DNA of 12,547 bases from Candidatus Saccharimonadota bacterium (GCA_020428115.1 JAGQNJ010000021.1:1-12547); one strand, 5' to 3'; shown: positions 1 to 5,937, counted from the stretch's first letter. Notes: generated by a model from the sequence alone, not told the origin. Numbers and translations are program-made.

Positions 1-210
1 TACCATACCGTACTCAAGCGCCAGCGTCAGACCACGAGCGTACTCGAAGAGTTACCTGGCATTGGTCCTGCAACACGCAAGAAGTTGTTGCGGCATTTCG
101 GTAGCCTCAAGGCTGTTTCACGGGCAACCCAACAAGAACTTTCTGCGGTAGTCGGTACGAGCAAGGCCAGCATTATCGCAAAAAGCATGGTAGATTATAA
201 CAATGTTTAA
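1..210 (+). CDS. uvrC: UvrC excinuclease subunit, C-terminal end (partial)
   Basis: This is the last 69 codons of an open frame that enters from the left edge and stops at TAA 208-210. The translation carries two helix-hairpin-helix motifs: LEELPGIGPATRKKLLRHFG (residues 15-34 of the fragment) and a second around ELSAVVGTSKASI. This is the tandem HhH domain that closes UvrC, the dual-incision nuclease subunit of UvrABC nucleotide excision repair; the domain binds DNA at the damage bubble. The GIY-YIG and RNase H-like nuclease domains would lie upstream, outside the window. The stop overlaps the pepP start by 8 bases, so the two are probably translated together. Other HhH proteins have similar repeats, but the spacing and C-terminal position fit UvrC best. 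Confidence 0.9.
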   Translation, partial: YHTVLKRQRQTTSVLEELPGIGPATRKKLLRHFGSLKAVSRATQQELSAVVGTSKASIIAKSMVDYNNV

Positions 211-1390
211 ATCTTCGTTTTTCGTCCAGAATCGCGCCAAACTTCGAGAAGCAAGTAAGGCCGATGTTCTCGTTGTGGTTGCGAACGGGTTATTGCAACG
301 TAATGGTGACGGTCCGTTTGCATTTAGGCAAGATAGTAATTTTTGGTATCTATGTGGCATACAAGTGCCTGATGCAATATTGTCCATTGATGGTAATGGC
401 ACGAGCATGCTTATTTTGCCCGAGCAAAGTCCCAACGAAAAGATATTTGGTGCACCGTACGATACGCGGGAACTTCAGCGTATGTCAGGAGTGGACACTG
501 TCCTGGTAGGTGAGGAGGGCACGAAGAAACTTGCCGCGGCGCTCGCGAGTGCTCAGAGCATTGGCATGCCTGCAGTTCCACCTGCGTATAGTGAGCGCTA
601 CGGCATGTTTATGAACCCAAGTGCTCGGCGCATTAATCGCTTTGTGCGCGAGTGTAATACCAGCGCCTCACGACAAGACATCCGCCGACTGCTCAGCCGT
701 GCACGCATGATCAAGCAGCCCGAAGAAATAGCAGCGATTAGAAATGCCGTTCAAATCACTAACGAAACACTTGCTGAAGTTCACAAAAAAATTAGTAAAT
801 ACAAATATGAATACGAAATAGAAGCGGACGTTGTTGCCGGTTTTCGGAGACGCGGAGCAAGTGGTGAGGCGTTTGGGTCAATTATTGCCAGCGGTCATAA
901 TACATGTCACCTGCACTACCAGGACAATAACGCCAAATTAGCCAATAATCTGGTTTATCTAGATGTTGGCGCCGAGTACGGGCACTATGCGGCTGACATA
1001 ACCCGCACCTACATACTGCAGCCAAATAAACGAATTCAAGCTGTGGTGGCTGCTGTTGAACAGGTAGCCGCCTATGCAAAATCACTAGCCAAACCAGGAG
1101 TAACCATACGCCAAAATGAGCGACTAGTGCGCGAGCAGATGGGTGTTGTTTTGCTGGAGCTCGGGCTTATTACATCAAATGCCCCAGACCAAGTATCACG
1201 ATATTTTCCGCATGGTACTTCGCATTACCTTGGGCTTGATGTACATGATGTGGGCGATTATGACGCGCCACTTGCTCCAGGCGTTGTGATGACAATCGAA
1301 CCTGGAATTTATATTGCTGATGAGGGAATTGGTGTGCGCATTGAGGACGACATCTTGATTACTCCAAAGGGTTATGAGCAGTTGAGCTGA
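203..1390 (+). CDS. pepP: Xaa-Pro aminopeptidase (peptidase family M24B)
   Basis: The product has 395 residues and removes N-terminal residues that precede proline, helping to recycle peptides in the cytoplasm. Residues 1 to about 130 match the aminopeptidase P N-terminal domain (GDGPFAFRQDSNFWYLCGI), and about 170-390 form the pita-bread metallopeptidase fold. All five dinuclear metal ligands of the family can be placed: D254 and D265 (DVGAEYGHYAADITRTY), H341 (HGTSHYLGLDVHD), E366 (TIEPGIYI) and E381 (RIEDD). The family's accessory histidines appear at H238 and H348. E. coli PepP has 441 residues, so this is slightly short but complete. The ATG at 203 lies inside the end of uvrC (overlap 203-210), and I see no strong Shine-Dalgarno, which fits translational coupling. 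Prolidase is the alternative, but the N-terminal domain favours PepP. Confidence 0.93.
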   Translation: MFKSSFFVQNRAKLREASKADVLVVVANGLLQRNGDGPFAFRQDSNFWYLCGIQVPDAILSIDGNGTSMLILPEQSPNEKIFGAPYDTRELQRMSGVDTVLVGEEGTKKLAAALASAQSIGMPAVPPAYSERYGMFMNPSARRINRFVRECNTSASRQDIRRLLSRARMIKQPEEIAAIRNAVQITNETLAEVHKKISKYKYEYEIEADVVAGFRRRGASGEAFGSIIASGHNTCHLHYQDNNAKLANNLVYLDVGAEYGHYAADITRTYILQPNKRIQAVVAAVEQVAAYAKSLAKPGVTIRQNERLVREQMGVVLLELGLITSNAPDQVSRYFPHGTSHYLGLDVHDVGDYDAPLAPGVVMTIEPGIYIADEGIGVRIEDDILITPKGYEQLS

Positions 1391-1392
1391 GT

Positions 1393-1421
1393 TTGCCAGC
1401 CGCTCTAAAGTAAACTACAAT
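1393..1421 (+). promoter_or_regulatory. Candidate sigma70-type promoter for the holin-like gene
   Basis: TTGCCA (1393-1398) and TACAAT (1416-1421) are separated by 17 bases, close to the TTGACA/TATAAT consensus. The -10 box overlaps the first possible ATG (1420). A transcript would start near 1428 and favour the second ATG at 1435, with only about 7 bases of leader. This is a sequence match only and could be chance. Confidence 0.4.
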
Positions 1422-1434
1422 GAACGTAAGCATT

Positions 1435-1800
1435 ATGAAAAATTCTTTGGTTAGGTTTATAGTTCGTTGGTTTGTATGTGCCCTTGGGCTCTGGATTGCT
1501 GCGGGCGTCCTCGGGACAGATAAGATTGCCTACCAGGATAGTCTGTGGGTCATCGTTGTTGCCGGTTTTGTGCTAGCACTGGTCAACACGATTATTAAGC
1601 CAATAGTTGTTATTTTGTCTTTGCCTGCTCTGCTGCTTAGTCTTGGATTGTTTATGATCATTATCAATGCACTGATGCTATTGCTAGCCAGCAAACTCTA
1701 CACTCCTCTTGAAGTTACAAATTTTGGTGCTGCCTTGCTTGCAGGTATGATTATCGGGTTGGTAAACTACCTCGTGACAGCTATACTGGAGGAGCGATGA
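1435..1800 (+). CDS. YvlD / phage holin family 4-like membrane protein
   Basis: A small integral membrane protein of 121 residues from ATG 1435, or 126 from ATG 1420. Four hydrophobic segments are visible: near the N-terminus (FIVRWFVCALGLWIAAGVL), WVIVVAGFVLALVNTII, LSLPALLLSLGLFMIIINAL and ALLAGMIIGLVNYLVTAIL. The central pattern NTIIKPIVVILSLPALLLS followed by LGLF and INAL is the signature of the DUF360/YvlD family (PF04020), often labelled phage holin family 4_2. In ordinary chromosomes these are envelope proteins of unknown role, and nothing around it is phage-like, so I would not call it a lysis gene. I prefer the 1435 start because family members begin with a short MK-basic stretch and the promoter candidate covers 1420. 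Its TGA overlaps the secG ATG (ATGA, 1797-1800), indicating coupled translation with the translocon subunit. Confidence 0.8.
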   Translation: MKNSLVRFIVRWFVCALGLWIAAGVLGTDKIAYQDSLWVIVVAGFVLALVNTIIKPIVVILSLPALLLSLGLFMIIINALMLLLASKLYTPLEVTNFGAALLAGMIIGLVNYLVTAILEER

Positions 1801-2012
1801 GTTTTTTGGACTATATTACGATTATCAGCGCGGTGCTTATGACTATACTTATTCTTGTGCAGACACGCGGAGCTAGTCTTGGCGCTGGTTTTGGCGGTGG
1901 CGCAGAGATCAACACTGTGCGTCGTGGCTCGGATAAGACCATCTATCAGCTGACGATCATTGTGGCTTTTGTGTTTGCCGCATCAATATTGCTAAGCATA
2001 ATTATTTCCTAG
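1797..2012 (+). CDS. secG: SecG, preprotein translocase subunit
   Basis: The 71-residue protein has the SecG layout: a first membrane helix (about residues 3-22, ending LILVQTRGA), a glycine-rich cytoplasmic loop (GASLGAGFGGGAEI, 25-38), the basic RRGSDK segment, and a second helix (about 51-70). SecG joins SecYE in the inner membrane and eases SecA-driven protein export. The start ATG overlaps the stop of the previous gene by four bases. The next gene begins 10 bases after the TAG, with its own GAGG. Length is typical for the family. Confidence 0.9.
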   Translation: MSFLDYITIISAVLMTILILVQTRGASLGAGFGGGAEINTVRRGSDKTIYQLTIIVAFVFAASILLSIIIS

Positions 2013-2022
2013 CGAGGATACT

Positions 2023-3807
2023 ATGGTAGACCGCGCTACAAAACTGCGTTGGCGCCGACGTTTTAAACGGAGTCAGAAGCAAGTCGAAACTATGGGTCAG
2101 CAGGCCGAGGATCGACTGGAGCAGCACTTTTTTAAGCGACTTGGTCGCCTGGGTGGCGTGTGGCGGTTTGTTATAACTTGGGTTTTACTTTTTATTTTGC
2201 TGGTTGGTGGTGTTGTTGCTCAGAGTCGTGGATTATCACGATTTTATCAGACACTACAACCAGCGCCAGGCGGCACTTACACAGAAGGTATAGTTGGCAG
2301 CTTTACTAATGCCAACCCGCTGTATGCAACGAGTGCTGTCGATGCCAGTGTGGCTCGTCTTGTCTTTTCTAGCTTGTTGCAGTACGACAGTCAGGACCAA
2401 CTCGTAGGTGATCTTGCGGAGACGCTTGATGTTGATGACAAGGGTTCTGTGTATACTGTGACACTCAAAGAAGGTGTTATGTGGCAGGACGGCCAGCCAC
2501 TTACAGCTGACGACGTCGTCTTTACCTATCAGACGATACAAAAGCCGGATGCCAAATCCCCACTGCAGCCTAACTGGCAGAATGTCACGATTGAGGCAGT
2601 TAATGATCGAACAGTGGTATTCACATTGCCCCACGCACTAGCGTCCTTCCCGCATTCACTAACAAATGGTATCGTTCCAAAACACTTGCTCGATAACATT
2701 CCTGCATCGCAACTGCGCTCGGTTTCTTTTAATACAAGCAGTCCAGTTGGCTCGGGGCCATTTGCCTGGGAGACAGTGCAGGTGAGTGGGGATAATCCCG
2801 AAACTCGCGAAGAGCAAATTGGCCTTGTGGCATTTGATAATTATTTTGCGGGTAAACCAAAACTCAATAGATTTATACTGCGAGCCTTTCACAACGAAGA
2901 ACAACTCACGCGTAGTTTTGAGCGAGGAGAGCTGACAGCAGCAGGTGGTCTGGATGCAGCACCAGAGCCGACTCCAAGTACTGCATCAATGCAGGTCTAT
3001 AGTGTGCCACTCAATGCCGAAGCAATGATATTCCTAAAGCTTAGTAATCCAATATTGTCAGAGAAGCCAGTTCGCCAGGCTCTTGTCAAGGCAACAAACA
3101 CAGCAGAAATTATCCAGGGACTTGGCTATCCTGTTGTTGCGGCCAAGAGCCCGCTACTTGCAAGTCATATTGGATACGACCCTAGCAAAGTTCAGTTTGG
3201 TTACGATCTTGAAGCAGCCAAGGCACAGCTTGAATCAGCTGGCTGGGTTGTAGGGCCAGATGGTGTACGTGAGAAAAACGGTCAGAAGCTCGCCATTAGT
3301 TTATACACCCAAAGTAGCGACCAGTACGCCTATGTAGCGCAGGTGCTTCAACAGCAGTGGAGAGCCGCCGGTGTTGCGCTTGAAGTTGTATTGCAACCAG
3401 ATATTGATCTGCAGTCGACACTCGCATTCCATAATTACGATGCCCTGCTATACGGTATAACTCTTGGCAACGACCCCGATGTTTATGTGTATTGGCACAG
3501 TTCACAGGCAGATATACGATCATCTAACCGACTTAATTTTTCTGAGTTCAATTCACGAGTGGTGGATAATTCGTTAGAAGCCGGCCGTAGTCGATTGGAC
3601 GCAACACTACGTGCTGCTAAGTATGTGCCATTCCTTGATACATGGCGAGAAGAAGCGCCGGCAATTGCTTTGTACCAACCACGATATTTGTACATAACAC
3701 GTGACATCGTATACGGCTTTGAGCCCACCAGGTTTAATAATCCAGTTGATCGTTTTGCAAATGTTACCAACTGGATGATTCGTGAAGAGTACGCAAACAT
3801 TTATTAA
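2023..3807 (+). CDS. Membrane-anchored ABC transporter substrate-binding protein, family 5 (peptide/oligopeptide type)
   Basis: A 594-residue extracytoplasmic solute receptor of the SBP_bac_5 (DppA/OppA) type. Residues 1-45 are strongly basic and cytoplasmic in character (KLRWRRRFKRSQKQ). One hydrophobic helix at about 47-66 (WRFVITWVLLFILLVGGVVA) anchors the protein, and the rest should lie outside the membrane. There is no lipobox cysteine. The family signature VYTVTLKEGVMWQDGQPLTA (143-162) continues into DDVVFTY. Later features such as NPILSEKPVRQALVKA and the DPDVYVYWHS region fit the second lobe. GAGG at 2014-2017 lies 5 bases before the ATG. No permease or ATPase gene is adjacent, so it would have to work with a transporter encoded elsewhere or act as a peptide receptor. 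The family is clear; the ligand is not knowable here. Confidence 0.88.
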   Translation: MVDRATKLRWRRRFKRSQKQVETMGQQAEDRLEQHFFKRLGRLGGVWRFVITWVLLFILLVGGVVAQSRGLSRFYQTLQPAPGGTYTEGIVGSFTNANPLYATSAVDASVARLVFSSLLQYDSQDQLVGDLAETLDVDDKGSVYTVTLKEGVMWQDGQPLTADDVVFTYQTIQKPDAKSPLQPNWQNVTIEAVNDRTVVFTLPHALASFPHSLTNGIVPKHLLDNIPASQLRSVSFNTSSPVGSGPFAWETVQVSGDNPETREEQIGLVAFDNYFAGKPKLNRFILRAFHNEEQLTRSFERGELTAAGGLDAAPEPTPSTASMQVYSVPLNAEAMIFLKLSNPILSEKPVRQALVKATNTAEIIQGLGYPVVAAKSPLLASHIGYDPSKVQFGYDLEAAKAQLESAGWVVGPDGVREKNGQKLAISLYTQSSDQYAYVAQVLQQQWRAAGVALEVVLQPDIDLQSTLAFHNYDALLYGITLGNDPDVYVYWHSSQADIRSSNRLNFSEFNSRVVDNSLEAGRSRLDATLRAAKYVPFLDTWREEAPAIALYQPRYLYITRDIVYGFEPTRFNNPVDRFANVTNWMIREEYANIY

Positions 3808-3911
3808 GTGAAGATTCCTCAGTATACTGGTATTGTCGTTTCTGGGGGCGCCATAACTCTCTAATACACGGCAGGGATGATACAATAAACACGAATTTTC
3901 GATGTTCGAGC

Positions 3912-3960
3912 ACGGGGATGTGGCGGCTGCGTGGAACGTATATTGTTCGTAGACGCGCTG
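3912..3960 (+). pseudogene. Degenerate tRNA-Leu fragment (5' half)
   Basis: ACGGGGATGTGGCGG at 3912-3926 is identical to 4024-4038, the acceptor 5' strand and D-arm start of the intact tRNA-Leu. A second shared block, GTAGACGCGCT, lies at 3949-3959 against 4044-4054. The two blocks are 22 bases apart here but only 5 apart in the real tRNA, so the copy carries about 17 extra bases in the D-loop region. No matching 3' acceptor strand (CATCCCC) follows, so it cannot fold as a tRNA. The rest of 3808-4025 shows no gene. It holds the perfect palindrome CAGTATACTG at 3820-3829 and nothing else I can name. Confidence 0.55.
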
Positions 3961-3976
3961 CACGCTTACGAGCTCC

Positions 3977-4005
3977 TTGCCAAGTACGTCCGCAATGACG
4001 ATAAA
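3977..4005 (+). promoter_or_regulatory. Weak promoter candidate for tRNA-Leu
   Basis: TTGCCA (3977-3982) is followed after 17 bases by GATAAA (4000-4005), or after 19 bases by TAAACT (4002-4007). Initiation near 4012 would leave a short 5' leader before the tRNA at 4026. The match is modest and is offered mainly because the tRNA needs a promoter here. Confidence 0.3.
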
Positions 4006-4025
4006 CTAAACACAATTTTACTTAC

Positions 4026-4112
4026 GGGGATGTGGCGGAATTGGTAGACGCGCTACGTTCAGGACGTAGTGAGCTTCGGCTCGTGAAGGTTCAAGTCCTT
4101 TCATCCCCACCA
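4026..4112 (+). tRNA. tRNA-Leu (anticodon CAG)
   Basis: The cloverleaf can be drawn by eye. The acceptor GGGGATG (4026-4032) pairs with CATCCCC (4102-4108), the discriminator is A4109, and CCA is encoded (4110-4112). The anticodon stem CTACG/CGTAG (4053-4057, 4065-4069) carries the loop TTCAGGA with anticodon CAG at 4060-4062, which reads CUG leucine codons. The long variable arm GAGC-TTCG-GCTC (4071-4082) marks a class II tRNA, as expected for leucine. The T arm is GAAGG-TTCAAGT-CCTTT (4085-4101). An 18-bp terminator hairpin begins directly at the CCA. Its 3' 18 bases are repeated downstream at 4230 and, slightly shorter, at 4408. Confidence 0.96.
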
Positions 4113-4148
4113 ATTTAAGAGTCGGCCATAGGCCGGCTTTTAAATTGG
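4110..4148 (+). terminator. Rho-independent terminator of tRNA-Leu
   Basis: CCAATTTAAGAGTCGGCC (4110-4127) and GGCCGGCTTTTAAATTGG (4131-4148) form an 18-bp stem with two G-U wobbles and a 3-base ATA loop. The GC core is flanked by A-rich and TTTT strands, so it could act in either direction. The first three bases of the stem are the CCA end of the tRNA, so termination and 3' maturation share sequence. Confidence 0.8.
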
Positions 4149-4175
4149 TATGAAATCTCTTGAACCTTCAGTAGT
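4146..4175 (-). repeat. 30-base repeat copy A, reverse tRNA 3'-end-like
   Basis: This 30-base block matches 4579-4608 at 29 of 30 positions. Its reverse complement reads TGAAGGTTCAAG, three other bases, TTTCAT, then ACCA, paralleling the T arm and acceptor strand of the tRNA (4084-4112). With that tRNA segment it forms the outer arms of a large inverted repeat from 4084 to 4170. Confidence 0.75.
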
Positions 4176-4229
4176 GAGCAATAGTGAACGGGAAGGTTAG
4201 CCTAGCGCTGCGGTAGCTGCCCAAGCGCT

Positions 4230-4247
4230 GTCCTTTCATCCCCACCA
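4230..4247 (+). repeat. tRNA-Leu 3'-end direct repeat, copy 2
   Basis: GTCCTTTCATCCCCACCA at 4230-4247 is identical to the last 18 bases of tRNA-Leu (4095-4112). The bases before it do not form a tRNA. As in the true gene, a hairpin starts at the CCA (4245). An exact tRNA 3' end without a tRNA body is what integration of a tRNA-targeting element typically leaves, but partial tRNA duplication would also do it. Confidence 0.85.
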
Positions 4248-4283
4248 CGAAAAACGCTGCCTTTTTGGCCGCGTTTTTCGTGG
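4245..4283 (+). terminator. Bidirectional terminator-like hairpin after repeat copy 2
   Basis: CCACGAAAAACGCTGCC (4245-4261) and GGCCGCGTTTTTCGTGG (4267-4283) form a 17-bp stem with one mismatch and a TTTTT loop. The GC core is flanked by A5 and T5, the usual form of a terminator that works on both strands. It begins at the CCA of the tRNA-end repeat, the same arrangement as behind the intact tRNA. Confidence 0.65.
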
Positions 4284-4320
4284 AGTAGAGATACTGAGCC
4301 AAACCCAGGCGTGAAGGGGA

Positions 4321-4340
4321 GAACTGCCTGATGGCAGTTC
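4321..4340. repeat. Perfect 8-bp stem-loop
   Basis: GAACTGCC (4321-4328) and GGCAGTTC (4333-4340) form a perfect stem with loop TGAT. It has no T-tract, so it is not an obvious terminator; its role is unknown. Confidence 0.6.
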
Positions 4341-4356
4341 GGACGGGAATAAACTC

Positions 4357-4374
4357 TTGCAAACTTGTTTGCAA
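4357..4374. repeat. Perfect 8-bp inverted repeat
   Basis: TTGCAAAC (4357-4364) and GTTTGCAA (4367-4374) are separated by TT. The tight spacing makes a protein-binding dyad as plausible as an RNA hairpin with an opened loop. Confidence 0.55.
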
Positions 4375-4404
4375 AGATGTTTTTCTGGGGCCGCGGAACG
4401 TGGC

Positions 4405-4423
4405 CAAGTCCTTTCATCCCCAC
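4405..4423 (+). repeat. tRNA-Leu 3'-end direct repeat, copy 3
   Basis: CAAGTCCTTTCATCCCCAC at 4405-4423 is identical to 4092-4110 of tRNA-Leu and diverges just before the last two bases of CCA. It is preceded by GGGGCCGCGGAACGTGG (4387-4403), which faintly recalls the tRNA 5' end. Two stem-loops follow. Confidence 0.85.
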
Positions 4424-4426
4424 AAC

Positions 4427-4487
4427 GTCGGATTCTGTTCCGACCAAACGAGAAAAAGCGCAATCAAGTGGCGCTTTTTTTGTTTGG
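4427..4487 (+). terminator. Two adjacent stem-loops, the second terminator-like
   Basis: GTCGGA (4427-4432) pairs with TCCGAC (4439-4444). Directly after, CCAAACGAGAAAAAGCGC (4444-4461) pairs with GCGCTTTTTTTGTTTGG (4471-4487) with one offset around GAG, leaving a 9-base loop. The second has an A-tract, a GC core and a T7 tract, so it should terminate transcription. It is the third hairpin standing behind a copy of the tRNA 3' end. Confidence 0.6.
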
Positions 4488-4508
4488 TTTTGCTCAGTTC
4501 CTCCTCTA

Positions 4509-4554
4509 CCCCACAAGATTCATCTGCTTGGTAGCAGATTGGATTCTTGTGGGG
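4509..4554. repeat. Long imperfect stem-loop upstream of hisS
   Basis: The outer stem CCCCACAAGA (4509-4518) with TCTTGTGGGG (4545-4554) and the inner stem ATCTGCT (4522-4528) with AGCAGAT (4533-4539) are joined by an unequal internal loop. A C-run follows rather than a T-run, so it is not a standard terminator. The start CCCCACA again recalls the tRNA 3' end. Confidence 0.55.
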
Positions 4555-4578
4555 ACCCCCCCTGATGCACAATTATTG

Positions 4579-4608
4579 TGGTATGAAATCTCTTGAACCT
4601 TAAGTAGT
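4579..4608 (-). repeat. 30-base repeat copy B, reverse tRNA 3'-end-like
   Basis: It matches 4146-4175 with a single C-to-A difference. Copy A closes an inverted repeat around the tRNA terminator. Copy B similarly closes a wider bracket with direct repeat copy 3 (4405-4423), enclosing the stem-loops at 4427-4554. A weak TTGAAC (4593-4598), N17, TAAAGC (4616-4621) promoter-like pair overlaps it and could serve hisS. Confidence 0.75.
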
Positions 4609-4690
4609 AAAACTCTAAAGCTCCCAGCAATCCAAGGACAGCTAGTGCTTAGGGTTGTGTTCATCTTCGCATTATAGGAGAATAAAGAAA

Positions 4691-5917
4691 ATGAGTCTTT
4701 CAACACAGCCTTACAAAGGAACACGAGATTTTTATCCAGAAGATCAGCGTTTGCTTAATTACATTATGTGGTGCTGGACAGAGGTGGTAGAAAGTTTTGG
4801 CTACGAGCAGTATAACGCACCAATGCTTGAACCAATTGAGCTCTACAGTGCCAAAACGAGTGAAGAAATTGTTAACGAGCAGACCTACGCGTTTGAAGAT
4901 CGCGGTGGCCGTAAGGTAACGATACGACCAGAGATGACGCCAAGTGTTAGTCGTATGGTGGCTGCTCGCCGGCAGGAGCTCAGCTATCCACTGCGCTGGT
5001 ATTCAATACCGAACGTCTGGCGTTATGAGCGACCACAACGTGGACGGCTTCGTGAGCACTGGCAGCTGAATGTTGATATGTTTGGTGTGGCCGGGATAGA
5101 GGCAGAACTAGAAATGATCCAGATTGCAGATGCAATTATGCAACGCATTGGGGCAAAGCGTACCGATTACGAGATACGTATTAACTCGCGTAAATTACTC
5201 GACAAGCGCATTAAGGCGAGCGGTGTAAAATCAGACGTTGCTTCGGTTATTCGTATTATTGACAGGTATGACAAGACGCCTCGGGACGATATAGTCAAAA
5301 TGCTTGCAACTGTTGTTGACGAGCCCGAGAAGTTGCTAAAAAGCCTCGAACAGGATGGGCCAAGCGCAGAAGTAAAGCAGCTGCAGGACCGACTGGAAGC
5401 ACTTGGTATCACGGTCGTAACGACAGAAACACTCGCGAGGGGTTTTGATTACTACACCGATATTGTTTTCGAGGTATTTGACACAGATCCTGAGAATAAT
5501 CGCGCCATGTTTGGTGGCGGCCGCTATGACGGTCTGGTAGGCGCCTTTGGAGCGGAACCCGTACCAACCATTGGATTTGGGATGGGTGATGTAACGTTGG
5601 CAAACTTTTTACAGGCACACAAGCTTGTGCCTGCACTGTCTTGTGAAACTGATCTGTATGCAGTTCTAATTGGCGATGTATATGACGCAGCACAAGCACC
5701 TATTACTGCACTACGCCAGGCAGATATCACTGTTGCGGTTGATTCTACGGGTAGGAAATTAGACAAACAGATCAAGGCTGCCGACAAAAAGGGTATCAAA
5801 CACGTGCTGTTTGTAGGTGAGGAAGAGCTTGCGAGTGGCACGTACCGGATTAAAAATTTGCAAACAGGCAAGGAAGAAGCGCTGACTATCCCAGAAATAA
5901 TCAAGCAGCTTGGCTAA
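4691..5917 (+). CDS. hisS: Histidine-tRNA ligase
   Basis: The 408-residue class II synthetase charges tRNA-His in the cytoplasm. The N-terminus YKGTRDFYPEDQ (8-19) is the typical HisRS opening. Motif 2 runs through TIRPEMTPSVSRMV and NVWRYERPQRGRLREHWQLN (108-127). The histidine-specific motifs LARGFDYYTDIVFEVF (248-263, with the conserved arginine at 250) and MFGGGRYDGL (273-282) are intact, followed by motif 3 (GFGMGD, 295-300). Residues from about 320 form the alpha/beta anticodon-binding domain. The open frame extends upstream to 4655, but ATG 4691 has GGAG at 4677-4680 and matches family N-termini. It stands downstream of a long structured region, without a recognisable T-box. The next gene, tig, appears to have its own promoter. 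Confidence 0.96.
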   Translation: MSLSTQPYKGTRDFYPEDQRLLNYIMWCWTEVVESFGYEQYNAPMLEPIELYSAKTSEEIVNEQTYAFEDRGGRKVTIRPEMTPSVSRMVAARRQELSYPLRWYSIPNVWRYERPQRGRLREHWQLNVDMFGVAGIEAELEMIQIADAIMQRIGAKRTDYEIRINSRKLLDKRIKASGVKSDVASVIRIIDRYDKTPRDDIVKMLATVVDEPEKLLKSLEQDGPSAEVKQLQDRLEALGITVVTTETLARGFDYYTDIVFEVFDTDPENNRAMFGGGRYDGLVGAFGAEPVPTIGFGMGDVTLANFLQAHKLVPALSCETDLYAVLIGDVYDAAQAPITALRQADITVAVDSTGRKLDKQIKAADKKGIKHVLFVGEEELASGTYRIKNLQTGKEEALTIPEIIKQLG

Positions 5918-5937
5918 CGATTCGCTCCTATGATCAC

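Larger units (their letters stand above)
4113..4690. other. Gene-free structured region between tRNA-Leu and hisS
   Basis: About 580 bases hold no credible coding frame. Open frames here are short, disagree between strands and run through perfect hairpins. The region contains the tRNA terminator, two extra copies of the tRNA 3' end (4230, 4408), at least six stem-loops, and a 30-base element present at 4146 and 4579 that resembles the tRNA 3' end in reverse. It might be a relic of repeated integration at the tRNA, decayed tandem tRNA units, or a structured RNA. Nothing in it matches an RNA family I recognise (not T-box, SRP RNA, RNase P RNA or tmRNA). Confidence 0.7.

Noticed and set aside
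1435..1800. Phage lysis holin or prophage remnant
   Set aside because: The family label contains the word holin, but the neighbours are secG and pepP and no phage gene is present; a chromosomal YvlD-type envelope protein is the better reading.
3820..3829. Perfect palindrome CAGTATACTG as an operator or terminator
   Set aside because: Ten bases with no loop, no T-tract and no second copy; chance is a sufficient explanation.
3861..3870. Phage T7-like promoter start (TAATACAC)
   Set aside because: Only the first few bases agree, and no phage polymerase or phage gene is nearby.
4440..4490. Integron attC-like site
   Set aside because: The hairpin ends CAAAC/GTTTG recall R-box ends, but the GTTRRRY/RYYYAAC consensus is not met, and there is no integrase or cassette gene.
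4113..4690. CRISPR array
   Set aside because: The repeats are few, unequally spaced, in both orientations and match the neighbouring tRNA; no cas gene is present.
4282..4690. T-box or other riboswitch ahead of hisS
   Set aside because: The T-box core (AGGGTGG followed by ACCGCG) is not found. The GGGGCCGCGG at 4387 is only superficially similar, and the hairpins are better explained by the tRNA-end repeats.
4655..4690. Upstream start for hisS adding 12 residues
   Set aside because: The added residues are unlike family N-termini, and the GGAG site at 4677-4680 lies inside the extension, at a distance that suits ATG 4691.
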